21,044 bases of DNA from SYFY01 sp031385325 (GCA_031385325.1 JANNBJ010000132.1:1-21044), one strand, 5' to 3'; positions 1 through 7,368 are shown, numbered from the stretch's first letter. The notes: generated by a model not told the origin, from the letters alone. Translations and numbers: made by a program.

Positions 1-28
1 AGCATGGCACGTACCGTCGACGCGCCTA

Positions 29-364
29 ATGTGGGAGGCCTACAGCGTCGTGTGCGCGGCGACGGCATTTGTAGCTTCGTATCAGCCTAGGTACAGATTT
101 CTAGCATTGTTCATTCTCTCTCCATACATCATGACTCTACTCGTCCGGCTGCTCGTAATTTCGTGGTACGCATTCAACCTTACGTTCGCGCACGACATTG
201 CGCTCAATTTCTGGGCAATCCTAGTGTGCCTATGCCTAGCACTGATCTTGCTGCACAGTTGGGGTTTCAGCATCGGTCAGCTTGCGTATGGCCTCGTCGC
301 GCTAACCTTTGGTGTCATGTACGTCGCCCATCAGTTTGCGGGGTACGGTCTTGGCGCCGTCTAG
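29..364 (+). CDS. Small integral membrane protein of an integron cassette, function unknown
   Basis: I do not recognise this 111-residue protein. It is strongly hydrophobic, with three likely membrane segments: about residues 23-48, 56-77 and 84-108. The reading frame stays open upstream to the left edge of the window, so ATG 29 is only the first visible start and the gene may be 5'-truncated. No clear Shine-Dalgarno sequence precedes ATG 29. The stop codon lies 27 bases before the attC site at 392-490, which is the usual layout of an integron cassette (one gene, then attC). The cassette's own left boundary should begin TTAGGC, to match the GCCTAAC inverse core of its attC, but this is not visible and probably lies outside the window. 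Confidence 0.6.
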   Translation: MWEAYSVVCAATAFVASYQPRYRFLALFILSPYIMTLLVRLLVISWYAFNLTFAHDIALNFWAILVCLCLALILLHSWGFSIGQLAYGLVALTFGVMYVAHQFAGYGLGAV

Positions 365-391
365 GTTCAACTCTAAAGCGCAACGCGCGCC

Positions 392-490
392 GCCTAACCA
401 CTGCATGCGGCCGACGCCCCAGCCAGTCATCAAATTTGCATGCGCAAATTTTCCGCCTGTCTGGTGCGCGGCTGATGCGATACGTTCGGT
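392..490 (+). other. attC: Integron attC recombination site 1 (with long variable terminal structure)
   Basis: The site starts with inverse core GCCTAAC (392-398) and ends with core GTTCGGT (484-490). The arms between them fold by hand: 403-406 pairs with 475-478, 408-413 with 469-474, 415-417 with 466-468, and 419-422 with 461-464. G407 and A414 are left unpaired as extrahelical bases, and an unpaired central spacer lies at 399-402 and 479-483. This is the canonical single-stranded attC architecture recognised by IntI. The terminal loop carries a further perfect 8-bp hairpin, AAATTTGC-ATGC-GCAAATTT at 432-451. The core is a degenerate match to GTTRRRY (C at position 4). Confidence 0.85.
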
Positions 491-503
491 CACATAGTCA
501 CGC

Positions 504-532
504 TTACCGTTAATCACGCATCGCGTTACTAT
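504..532 (+). promoter_or_regulatory. Putative sigma70 promoter inside the HigBA cassette
   Basis: TTACCG at 504-509 and TACTAT at 527-532 are separated by exactly 17 bases and resemble -35 and -10 hexamers. Predicted initiation falls about 6-8 bases downstream, at or next to the GTG start of higB at 538, so the transcript would be leaderless or almost so. Toxin-antitoxin cassettes in integrons usually carry their own promoter, which fits. This is a pattern match only. Confidence 0.45.
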
Positions 533-537
533 GAATA

Positions 538-816
538 GTGATTAGGTCTTTCCATTGTCCTGATACTGAGGCTCTCGCCGGTGGCAGTCGCGTCAAGCGC
601 TTCGTAAACTTTGAAGACGTTGCCAGGCGGAAACTTCGCCAGATCGAAATCGCCTCCCGGCTTGACGACTTGAGGGTGCCGCCAGGGAATCGACTCGAAG
701 CACTGAAGGGTAAGAGATCAGGCCAATACAGCATTCGCATCAATGACCACTGGCGCGTCTGCTTTCGTTGGATCGACTCAGGTGTCGAAGACTTCGAGAT
801 TGTGGATTACCACTGA
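538..816 (+). CDS. higB: HigB-family (RelE superfamily) toxin, mRNA-interfering
   Basis: This 92-residue protein resembles HigB/'plasmid maintenance killer' toxins, which cut mRNA on the ribosome. It opens with MIRSF, has the family-like block LEALKGKRSGQYSIRIN around residues 53-68, then DHWRVCFRW, and ends in the characteristic -VDYH. Length matches the family (about 90-95 residues). The GTG at 538 is chosen because homologous proteins begin at this MI(K/R)SF; no Shine-Dalgarno precedes it. An ATG at 532 runs into TAG after four codons. The antitoxin gene follows after 12 bases. Gene order toxin then antitoxin is the HigBA hallmark. The pair lies between two attC sites and is therefore the payload of one integron cassette. 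Confidence 0.88.
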   Translation: MIRSFHCPDTEALAGGSRVKRFVNFEDVARRKLRQIEIASRLDDLRVPPGNRLEALKGKRSGQYSIRINDHWRVCFRWIDSGVEDFEIVDYH

Positions 817-828
817 GGTGATGTTGTC

Positions 829-1167
829 GTGAAGATGCTCGATCCTGTTACTCCCGGAGAGCTCCTTTTGGAGGAGTTCCTTACACCGATGGGGATTAGC
901 CAGTACCGCTTGGCTAAGGAAATTGATGTGCCCGCCCAGCGCATCAGTCAAATTGTGACTGGCAAGCGCGCAGTGACGGCAGATACGGATCTGAGGCTGT
1001 GTCGCTTTTTTGGCCTGTCCAGTGGCTACTGGTTACGCGCACAAGCGGCACACGATACGGAGGTTGCGCAAAGAGAACTCAGCGCTGTTCTCAAACAAAT
1101 AAAACCGTGGACCGCAGACGTGACCGAACAGCGCAGTGCAGCGGACGCCACTTCGCGGCGCCGCTGA
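829..1167 (+). CDS. higA: HigA-family XRE antitoxin; C-terminus encoded by attC
   Basis: This 112-residue antitoxin has the HigA/VapI layout: PGE(L)LLEEFL near residues 8-17, a Cro/C1-type helix-turn-helix around residues 22-58 (SQYRLAKEIDVPAQRISQIV), then the DLRLCRFFGLSSGYWL block. Such proteins neutralise HigB by direct binding and repress their own promoter. The GTG at 829 follows GAGGTG at 815-820 with good spacing; the toxin stop codon overlaps that ribosome site. Codons 99-112 and the TGA stop lie inside the attC site, so the last 14 residues (TEQRSAADATSRRR) are attC-encoded and unlikely to be conserved among homologues. Confidence 0.87.
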   Translation: MKMLDPVTPGELLLEEFLTPMGISQYRLAKEIDVPAQRISQIVTGKRAVTADTDLRLCRFFGLSSGYWLRAQAAHDTEVAQRELSAVLKQIKPWTADVTEQRSAADATSRRR

Positions 1168-1182
1168 CTGCTATCGTTCGGG
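1123..1182 (+). other. attC: Integron attC recombination site 2 (60 bp)
   Basis: Inverse core ACCGAAC (1123-1129) and core GTTCGGG (1176-1182) flank a nearly perfect hairpin. 1133-1137 pairs with 1167-1171, 1139-1144 with 1161-1166, and 1146-1149 with 1157-1160, leaving a 7-base loop. G1138 and A1145 are extrahelical, spaced 7 apart exactly as G407 and A414 in attC 1. The cassette delimited by the two sites runs from 1 base inside the first core (485) to 1176. In its excised circular form the core would be GTTCGGT, the exact reverse complement of ACCGAAC, which independently supports the boundaries. Confidence 0.92.
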
Positions 1183-1616
1183 CGATTCAACCGAGCGAGT
1201 TAGATGAATTGATTGCGCTGTACGCGCACCTCCACCGGTCAGACGAACCGCTGCCTGAGCCAGCAGTCGTTCAAGCGGTATGGCAAGAACTGATGGCGAA
1301 TCCCCGCTACAAGTACTTCGGCGGTTATGTGAACGACACGCTGATTTCAAGCTGCACTGTCACGGTCATCCCAAATCTCACTCGCGGATGCAGGCCGTAT
1401 GGAGTGATCGAAAATGTCGTTACTCATGAAGACCATAGAAACCTGGGTTACGGATAAGCGTTGCTGGCACATGCACTCACCCACGCCTGGTCTGTAGGCT
1501 GCTACGAGGTCATGCCCCTCACGGGCAGGAAGGATCAGTCCACGTTGCAGTTCTACCAGTCAGCGGGATTTGATCCACATGACAAACAAGCCTTCATCGT
1601 CAGGCCGCCGGTCTGA
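1177..1616 (+). pseudogene. GNAT-family N-acetyltransferase, broken by missing start and internal TAA
   Basis: Reading the frame through 1179-1616 gives a full-length GNAT-like protein of about 146 codons. N-terminal IVRAIQPSELDELIALY matches the usual first strand and helix, and RNLGYG*ALLAHAL at 1437-1478 is the acetyl-CoA binding motif (Q/RxxGxG). The C-terminal part FYQSAGFDPHDKQAF is typical too. A TAA at 1455-1457 replaces a codon just after the GYG, where Lys, Arg or Gln is expected. No ATG, GTG or TTG occurs in frame at the expected start; homology reaches right up to the cassette junction, where the aligned codon is CTG at 1164-1166, inside attC. TTG 1209 would lose the first strand. 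No attC follows the stop, so this may be resident DNA rather than a cassette. Confidence 0.8.
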
Positions 1617-1857
1617 CCATTCCATCGAACCGGAAATTACCGGAGCTCCTCCACCCGCGCCTCATTTCAGACCCCAGGCGAATTGACTTGTCAGACGCCG
1701 CCATCAACCGATTACCACCCTACCCACGATTGACTGGCGCCTGCCTCACCGACAAGAGGGGAGATGCGCAAACGACGATGATGAAAGTTGGTTGCGCAAG
1801 GCGAGTTCGCCGGTTTACCTTCAATCAAAGTATCTTTTTAATCTTGGGGAATCAGCT
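1617..1857. other. Intergenic stretch, no recognised feature
   Basis: I see no gene, attC or terminator in these 241 bases. A short frame beginning at 1688 has no family resemblance. The run TTGGGGAATCAGCT just before 1858 supplies the ribosome site for the next gene. Confidence 0.4.
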
Positions 1858-3090
1858 ATGGCAGCTATGAAGGGAGCGAACCTGACTCGCTACGGGCCGA
1901 AGACTTTCGGGCTCGAGCAAGGAAAACCGATGACCTACACGGCCACATTCAAGGCCATTGATGGCCCGGCGAAGCTGATCCTGCAGGATGACGGCATCAA
2001 GAGTGCACGGATCAAGATCAACGGCCTCAGTGTGGTTGAGCCGCAGGACGTTCGCGGCAAACACGAGGTCGTCATAGCGTTGACTCTCAAGAAGGAGAAC
2101 ACGATCGAGGTGAGCGTTTCCGCGAGGCTCGGTGTCCGAGTAACTCAGGTCACCCAAGCCGATCTCGGACTCGTGCGCCAAGGTTATTTCGGGCTCAACA
2201 CCAGCAACATGGAGCGGCAGCGAGCCTTCTACGGCACCTTGGGTTTCATTGGCGAAATCTACCCGGCCGGACCGGAGACGAGCACCACCTTCGCGCGGTC
2301 ACTCGGGTTTGCGGACGATTACCTGATCCACGTCTCGCTGCACAGCCTGGAAAATCCGCCCACGCCGCCATTCGTCGACACCGTGCAATTCAGAGGTGAT
2401 TCGTTTCGCGAAGAACCGCCTTACGCCAAGTTGAACCACATCGGCATGGCCTACGCCACCTACTCAACCACCGACCTCGATGGCGACTTCGCCTACCTTC
2501 AATCGAAGGGCGTCAAATTCGTATCGTCCCCGGCCACAGCGCCTAACGGTGAGCGGTTCGTATTCATGAAGGACCAGGATGGAGCTTTCCTGAAGTTGAT
2601 CGCGACCGCCGAGGGTAAGAAGTCGACCCCCGGCCCCAACCTGGTGCGACTGGTTAACACGAACATGAACGTGTCTGATCTCGAAAGATCACGTGAGTTC
2701 TATCGACTACTCGGGTTCACAGAATCCGCCCCCGGCTCACAGGCGGGCTCCGGTGAGTTTGCTGCAGCCCATGGCTTCGACGGCCCCATCGAATTTGCAG
2801 GCGAAGACATCAGTCTGGGCGAAGGTACCGACGGAGCGACGCTCCAATTGCGTCAGTGGAAAAAGCCTTACGACGATGCGCCGCCCTATCCACCGCCGGT
2901 TAATCACATGGGCATCGACCGGATCAATTTCTACGTGAAAGATCTGACCGCGGCGATAAAGACGATGAATGAGCTTGGTTTTGAACAACTAGGCCCAATT
3001 GGCGGCGGCCCCGAGTTCGGCATCGTGTTCTTCTTTGACCCAGATGGCATCAAAGTTCAGATTGCAGGGCCGCGGACCAACGAGGGATAA
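1858..3090 (+). CDS. Two-domain VOC (glyoxalase/dioxygenase-like) protein with N-terminal beta-sandwich domain
   Basis: This 410-residue protein has three parts. Residues about 10-105 form an all-beta region whose ARIKINGLSVVEP segment and ENTIEVSVSA ending resemble small beta-sandwich domains. Two vicinal-oxygen-chelate domains follow. The first, about 108-255, has GLNTSNMERQRAFYGTLGF, then LNHIGMAY and QDGAFLKLI. The second, about 262-405, has TNMNVSDLERSREFYRLLGF, then VNHMGIDR and DPDGIKVQI. The VOC fold binds a metal or ligand between paired beta-alpha-beta-beta-beta units; the substrate cannot be read from sequence. ATG 1858 is preferred over 1792 because GGGG lies a suitable distance upstream and the added 22 residues are low complexity. 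No signal peptide is seen, so it is likely cytoplasmic. Confidence 0.8.
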   Translation: MAAMKGANLTRYGPKTFGLEQGKPMTYTATFKAIDGPAKLILQDDGIKSARIKINGLSVVEPQDVRGKHEVVIALTLKKENTIEVSVSARLGVRVTQVTQADLGLVRQGYFGLNTSNMERQRAFYGTLGFIGEIYPAGPETSTTFARSLGFADDYLIHVSLHSLENPPTPPFVDTVQFRGDSFREEPPYAKLNHIGMAYATYSTTDLDGDFAYLQSKGVKFVSSPATAPNGERFVFMKDQDGAFLKLIATAEGKKSTPGPNLVRLVNTNMNVSDLERSREFYRLLGFTESAPGSQAGSGEFAAAHGFDGPIEFAGEDISLGEGTDGATLQLRQWKKPYDDAPPYPPPVNHMGIDRINFYVKDLTAAIKTMNELGFEQLGPIGGGPEFGIVFFFDPDGIKVQIAGPRTNEG

Positions 3091-3414
3091 GGCAAAACTA
3101 AGGCAAACTAGCGCCGGAGTCCAAAAGCTAAATGAATCCGGCATCTTCTAGGTTTGCAGATCGGGATGTGCCGGCGGGAGGGGGACCAGGCGTGTCCAAG
3201 ACAATACGGACGGTTTTAGCGAGGCGATTTTCGGCCAGTGAGACGTCTTGCGAAGATAGGAGAAAGCCAGAGCGCCCGTTTTGGCAAGACCAAGCCAAAG
3301 CCGCTGCTTAGTCCCTCACCCTTGCGAATCTCATGACGCTTATTCACCACCGCGCTGCTCTACTGCTTCAGTACAGCTTGTCTTGCGGCGGATTTACCAA
3401 TGCCGGAAGTTGCG
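3091..3414. other. Intergenic stretch of about 320 bases
   Basis: No protein-coding potential is apparent. There is a near-duplicated AAGGCAAAACT/AAGGCAAACT just after the VOC stop codon, and a weak hairpin TTTGGC...GCCAAA around 3279-3299. Neither has a T-tract, so I do not call a terminator. The next gene's ribosome site is GGAAG at 3405-3409. Confidence 0.4.
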
Positions 3415-3804
3415 ATGACCAAAGAATCTGTCGTTCAGTTCCTGAACCGCTTCGAAGAACTCGGCGAGTCAAAAAACTTTGATCTTATTGCCGACATGAT
3501 CCATGACGAGGCGATCTTTCGCTTCAACGATGGCGACTTTGTTGGAAAACAGGCCATTCGAGGGGCGTTCGAAAAGACCTGGGCTGGCAGTGCCAACGTT
3601 GAACGGGAGCGGTTTTATCTGACCGATATTCAGGTACTCACCACCGATGCAAAGAGCGCAACCGCAACGTACACCTACCACTGGGAAGGTGCCGTGGCAG
3701 GTCAGTCGTTTCAGATTCGGGGCCGAGGGACACGAGTGCTCGTCGTTGACCATGGGCAGTTGCAGATTATCCTCGAACATCTGAGCGCGTTTCCAAATCA
3801 GTGA
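3415..3804 (+). CDS. NTF2-like / SnoaL-like (DUF4440-type) protein
   Basis: This protein of about 129 residues has the cone-shaped NTF2-like pattern: an N-terminal helix (VVQFLNRFEELGESKNFD), then HDEAIFRFNDGDFVGKQAIRGAFEKTW, followed by alternating strands ending RGRGTRVLVVDHGQLQIILEHLS. The phrase 'FVGKQAIRGAFEKTW' is typical of the group, which includes ketosteroid-isomerase-like enzymes and many proteins of unknown role. ATG 3415 has a strong Shine-Dalgarno (GGAAG, 5-base spacer); ATG 3400 in the same frame is an alternative that would add five residues. No catalytic Asp or His can be assigned with confidence. Confidence 0.8.
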   Translation: MTKESVVQFLNRFEELGESKNFDLIADMIHDEAIFRFNDGDFVGKQAIRGAFEKTWAGSANVERERFYLTDIQVLTTDAKSATATYTYHWEGAVAGQSFQIRGRGTRVLVVDHGQLQIILEHLSAFPNQ

Positions 3805-3808
3805 CATC

Positions 3809-3874
3809 ATGTCGCTGGATGAGTACTTCGAGTGGTCCGCTGAAGTCATCGCACCCGGCATGAATGTGCCATGA
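3809..3874 (+). CDS. Possible 21-residue micro-ORF coupled to the HAD gene
   Basis: ATG 3809 begins MSLDEYFEWSAEVIAPGMNV and terminates at TGA 3872-3874, which overlaps the ATG of the next gene as ATGA. It starts 4 bases after the NTF2-like stop codon. No strong Shine-Dalgarno is present. It may be a coupling leader, or the remnant of a longer gene; I recognise no family. It fills an otherwise odd 66-base gap in frame. Confidence 0.3.
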   Translation: MSLDEYFEWSAEVIAPGMNVP

Positions 3875-4509
3875 CGTTTCGCCACGATCTTCTGCTATTT
3901 GATCTCGATGGCACGATCAGTGACCCGCTGGTCGGCATCGGTCGATCAATCAACCATGCACTATCGCACTTCGGCTACGCAGCGCTTGAGCTTGATCAAC
4001 TCGCGGTGCACATCGGGCCGCCACTGGATGAAGCGTTCAAGGCCCTTACCGGCCTTCAAACCAAAGACGCATTGAACCCCTTTGTTGCGAAGTACCGGGA
4101 GCGTTATGCCGACGTGGGCTATTCGGAAAATGTCCTGTACCCGGACATCGTCGAGACAATTGCAGCACTGGCCGCAATCGGTATTCCACTCGGTGTGTGC
4201 ACGTCCAAACGAGTTGATTTCGCCGAACAAATTCTCGAGATGTTCGGTCTTCGTGGTTACTTCCAGTTTGTGAGTGGTGGCGAGATCGGGATGCCTAAGT
4301 GGCAGCAGATGCAAGATCTGCTGACAGCGCGCAGGGTCAGTGCAGCTTCAGTCATGATTGGTGACCGAGCTGTCGATATGATTGCTGCGCATCGTAACGG
4401 TCTGCTCGCTGCTGGTGTCCTTTGGGGACATGGGTCGCGCGCAGAACTCGAGAATGAAAAACCTGCATATCTGCTTGCCAAAGTCACTGAACTGCTTACG
4501 CTGGTCTGA
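3871..4509 (+). CDS. HAD-superfamily phosphatase, phosphoglycolate-phosphatase-like
   Basis: This 212-residue protein carries all four HAD motifs. Motif I is DLDGT with nucleophile D11 and acid D13, motif II is CTSK around residues 110-113 (S112 phosphate-binding), motif III Lys is in the MPKWQQ segment, and motif IV is GDRAVD with D165 and D169. The helical cap lies between residues about 18 and 85, as in Gph/beta-phosphoglucomutase-type (subclass I) enzymes. Members hydrolyse phosphate esters such as 2-phosphoglycolate or small sugar phosphates; the exact substrate is not readable. ATG 3871 overlaps the stop of the micro-ORF at 3809-3874. No secretion signal, so cytoplasmic. Confidence 0.88.
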   Translation: MTFRHDLLLFDLDGTISDPLVGIGRSINHALSHFGYAALELDQLAVHIGPPLDEAFKALTGLQTKDALNPFVAKYRERYADVGYSENVLYPDIVETIAALAAIGIPLGVCTSKRVDFAEQILEMFGLRGYFQFVSGGEIGMPKWQQMQDLLTARRVSAASVMIGDRAVDMIAAHRNGLLAAGVLWGHGSRAELENEKPAYLLAKVTELLTLV

Positions 4510-4589
4510 GCCTTGCACTACGCTGCTTTCAAGCGAATGACTATCGGGCAGACCGAAGCCATTGGCGTATCAACATACGGAACGTCGTC

Positions 4590-5006
4590 ATGATCGAAAT
4601 TCGAACAGATCTTCAAACCGTTGATTGGGAAGCGCTGAAGCAGGACCTCATCGCCGACGACTTCCACAACGGCAGGACCACCGCCCAGCTGAGGCTGTCA
4701 TTCGAAAACAGTACCCATGTCGCGATGGGCTTCGATGGCGCACGCTGCATCGCCAATGGACGCATGTTGTCGGATAGTGTCGGCAACGCCTATGTCATCG
4801 ACGTATGGACCTTGAGCGCTTACCGTCGGCAGGGGATCGGACAAAGGATCATGCAAATGCTGGTCGACGCGGTGCCGGGGCAGCATGTCTATCTGCAGAC
4901 TGACGACGCAATCAGATTCTACGAAGAGCTCGGCTTCACCAGACAACCGGAAGGAATGAGCCGCATCTCTGGCACCTATCTTCAAAACGCGTCACGGGGG
5001 CGATGA
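4590..5006 (+). CDS. GNAT-family N-acetyltransferase
   Basis: This 138-residue protein has the GNAT core. A first strand and helix at MIEIRTDLQTVDWEALKQDL is followed by strands ending AYVIDVWTLSAYRRQGIGQRIM, which carries the acetyl-CoA pyrophosphate loop (YRRQGIGQ, the Q/RxxGxG/A motif). The C-terminal substrate-side motif is DDAIRFYEELGF. Cytoplasmic acetyl transfer from acetyl-CoA to an amine is the family activity; the acceptor is unknown. It lies 80 bases after the HAD gene. A GGAA occurs upstream of ATG 4590. Confidence 0.87.
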   Translation: MIEIRTDLQTVDWEALKQDLIADDFHNGRTTAQLRLSFENSTHVAMGFDGARCIANGRMLSDSVGNAYVIDVWTLSAYRRQGIGQRIMQMLVDAVPGQHVYLQTDDAIRFYEELGFTRQPEGMSRISGTYLQNASRGR

Positions 5007-5120
5007 CGACCTGCGCCGGGAGGAGGTGTGAATCCGCGTCCGACGGCTGGCTTGTTATAGAGTTGTTACCGCGTCGAGTAGCGTTCCTCCTGCAACAAGA
5101 CCATTGACGAGGTAGCCCGT

Positions 5121-5531
<411 letters not shown>

Positions 5532-5594
5532 GGGTCTGACTGCTAACCCGCATTAACCAGTTGCAGGCGATGGATTGATGTCGCAACGTTGAGC

Positions 5595-5828
5595 ATGACG
5601 ACGCCAGTTCTTCCGGAGACTACATTGGATGAAACCTTGTTACTGTGGGGCATGCTGTTCGGGTCGATCGGCATTGGCTATTTCATGTACGGCAAACGGG
5701 AGAAGGCAATCGTCCCCATGGTGTGCGGGCTTGTGCTGATGGTCTTCCCTTACTTCATCGAAGGCACGATTCCTTTGGTTGCCATCGGCTTCGCGTTGGC
5801 TGTCACCCCTTACTTCGTGCGGTTATGA
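5595..5828 (+). CDS. Small two-helix membrane protein ('amino acid transport protein'-like)
   Basis: This protein of about 77 residues has two to three hydrophobic segments: LLLWGMLFGSIGIGYFMYGK, VPMVCGLVLMVFPYFI, and LVAIGFALAVTPYFV. The pattern LFGSIGIGYFMYGKREK...GLVLMVFPYFI is one I associate with a small conserved membrane family often labelled 'amino acid transport protein', an unsupported label. TTG 5589 is an alternative start two codons upstream. Ribosome-site evidence is weak for either. Confidence 0.65.
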   Translation: MTTPVLPETTLDETLLLWGMLFGSIGIGYFMYGKREKAIVPMVCGLVLMVFPYFIEGTIPLVAIGFALAVTPYFVRL

Positions 5829-5847
5829 CGGCCCGTCAGGATCAAAC

Positions 5848-6396
5848 ATGACCACCAACAGCGCTGTCATTGCCGTACATCGTCACGGACAACATCAATT
5901 CTCCAAGAATACGGTTCCCGCTATCGATCTGATCGAAGGTCACGGTGTCGTGGGTGACGCGCACCATGGCATCACGGTGAAACACCGCTCGCGTGTTGCG
6001 AAGGATCCATCGCAACCCAATCTGCGTCAGGTTCATCTGCTGCACACCGAACTTCTGGATGAACTCACGGCGCGAGGCATCCACGTGCTGCCCGGACAGA
6101 TGGGAGAAAACATCACCACTCGGGGGATCGATCTGCTTGGACTGTCGACGGGGACGTGGCTCTTGCTCGGGTCATCGGCGATCCTCCAGATCACCGGGCT
6201 GCGCAATCCGTGTGGGCAAATCGACAATTTCAAGCCCGGGTTACTGGCTGCCGTGCTCGATCGTGATGCTAATGGCGCGCCGGTCCGCAAGGCGGGGATC
6301 ATGGCTATCGTCATCCGTGGAGGTACCGTGGCACCTGCGGACGCCATCACGATCAGTCAGGTGCCGGCCAAGTTTGCGCCGCTCGTGCCGGTTTAA
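5848..6396 (+). CDS. MOSC-domain protein
   Basis: This 182-residue protein resembles stand-alone MOSC (MoCo sulfurase C-terminal) domain proteins. It shows IEGHGVVGDAHHG, then PGQMGENITTRGIDLLGLSTG, and the conserved cysteine in LRNPCGQID (about residue 124). MOSC proteins bind molybdenum-cofactor-like groups or carry out sulfur transfer and reductive detoxification as in YiiM. ATG 5848 is favoured over the earlier in-frame 5779 because AGGA sits upstream and the alignable family start is near 'AVIAVHRHG'. There is no transport signal, so cytoplasmic. A 19-base gap separates it from the previous gene's stop. Confidence 0.85.
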   Translation: MTTNSAVIAVHRHGQHQFSKNTVPAIDLIEGHGVVGDAHHGITVKHRSRVAKDPSQPNLRQVHLLHTELLDELTARGIHVLPGQMGENITTRGIDLLGLSTGTWLLLGSSAILQITGLRNPCGQIDNFKPGLLAAVLDRDANGAPVRKAGIMAIVIRGGTVAPADAITISQVPAKFAPLVPV

Positions 6397-6413
6397 GCGA
6401 GAGCCCTCACGCC

Positions 6414-6812
6414 GTGCATGATCTTGTGATCTTCGACGGTGTGTGCAATCTCTGCGCGCATTCAGTTCGATTCATTCTCAAGTGCGAAGCGGACAGCAGC
6501 CGGCTCTTTGTTCCGCTTCAATCTCCGGCCGGTGCGCGCCTCCTGCGCCAGTTTGAATTCGATCCGGAAGACGTCCGGACATTCGTGTTGATCAACAACG
6601 GTGTAGTGCACGTCAAATCAGATGCAGCCCTCAAGATCGCTGAGCGTTTCAGATGGCCATGGCGAGCCCTGACAGCCTTACGGATCATTCCTCGCCCGGT
6701 ACGGGACTGGCTCTACGATCGCATTGCACAGAACAGATATCACTGGTTTGGGCGAACAGAGATTTGTATGGTGCCCACTCCGAAGTTACGAAGCAGGTTC
6801 ATGGAGGATTGA
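6414..6812 (+). CDS. DCC-family (DUF393) thioredoxin-like protein
   Basis: The DCC signature DGVCNLC at residues 8-14 gives the paired cysteines C11 and C14 of a CxxC redox-like motif at the N-terminus, as in the YuxK/DCC family. The C-terminal WLYDRIAQNRYHWFGR is also typical. The start is GTG 6414; the nearby ATG at 6418 is in another frame. Length of 132 residues fits the family. The biochemical role is unproven in this family; a thiol-disulfide role is inferred from the motif. It lies 17 bases after the MOSC gene, so the two may be co-transcribed. Confidence 0.82.
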   Translation: MHDLVIFDGVCNLCAHSVRFILKCEADSSRLFVPLQSPAGARLLRQFEFDPEDVRTFVLINNGVVHVKSDAALKIAERFRWPWRALTALRIIPRPVRDWLYDRIAQNRYHWFGRTEICMVPTPKLRSRFMED

Positions 6813-6884
6813 TCCTGGAGTGGAAACCCACCGGCCCCCTCAGATTGAAGTTACTCAACCAGCACCGCCTAAACGGAGCCCCTT

Positions 6885-7295
6885 ATGGCACCCAAACTCG
6901 ACCGAACTGCCGACAACCCTTGGAAACTCAAAACACCTCCAGGGACATCGGAGTACACAATGCATGTCGGCGAGAAGGACGGAAAGTCGATTCTTGTCTG
7001 CACGGTTGGCAGTACTGTCCTGCACTACGACGCCCGCTGTGTCGATGATCTCCATGCCATGCTGAAGAAAGTCGGCGACTGGGTCGAACTGGGTGGCGCC
7101 GATGAACAGAAGCCGGTCAAGGATGGAACCGTCGAAGCCTGGGGCCGCGCCACAACCAACCCGGTAGGTGGATGGTATGGTCTGAAAAAAGGGCTGCGCG
7201 GACGTTTCGGCGTTTACCTGCCGCCACTGATGGAAGCCCTTGGTCTTTGTGAGCTTGAGCACAACGCGCGCAACAATCGAATGCGAGCAAAATAA
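6885..7295 (+). CDS. Conserved hypothetical protein
   Basis: I recognise the pattern of this 136-residue protein only as a conserved hypothetical. It has no clear membrane segment. Distinctive blocks are TADNPWKLKTPPGTSEYTMH, VGSTVLHYDARCVDDLHAML, WVELGGADEQKPVKDGTVE and GGWYGLKKGLRGRFGVYLPP, ending HNARNNRMRAK. The RGRFG segment and basic C-terminus could suggest nucleic-acid binding, but this is inference. The GGAG at 6875-6878 with a 6-base spacer fixes ATG 6885. Confidence 0.7.
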   Translation: MAPKLDRTADNPWKLKTPPGTSEYTMHVGEKDGKSILVCTVGSTVLHYDARCVDDLHAMLKKVGDWVELGGADEQKPVKDGTVEAWGRATTNPVGGWYGLKKGLRGRFGVYLPPLMEALGLCELEHNARNNRMRAK

Positions 7296-7368
7296 CCATT
7301 GTTCAGTGCACCGGTGGGAGCAAGTACAAAGCCTGCAAAACCCGGTGTGCTGTCGTGTCGGAGTCCAC

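Noticed and set aside
432..451. AAATTTGC hairpin as an independent terminator
   Set aside because: It lies in the terminal loop of attC 1 and is not followed by a T-tract of useful length; better explained as part of attC.
3279..3299. TTTGGC/GCCAAA hairpin as a terminator before the NTF2-like gene
   Set aside because: Only 6 bp with an 8-base loop and no downstream T-run.
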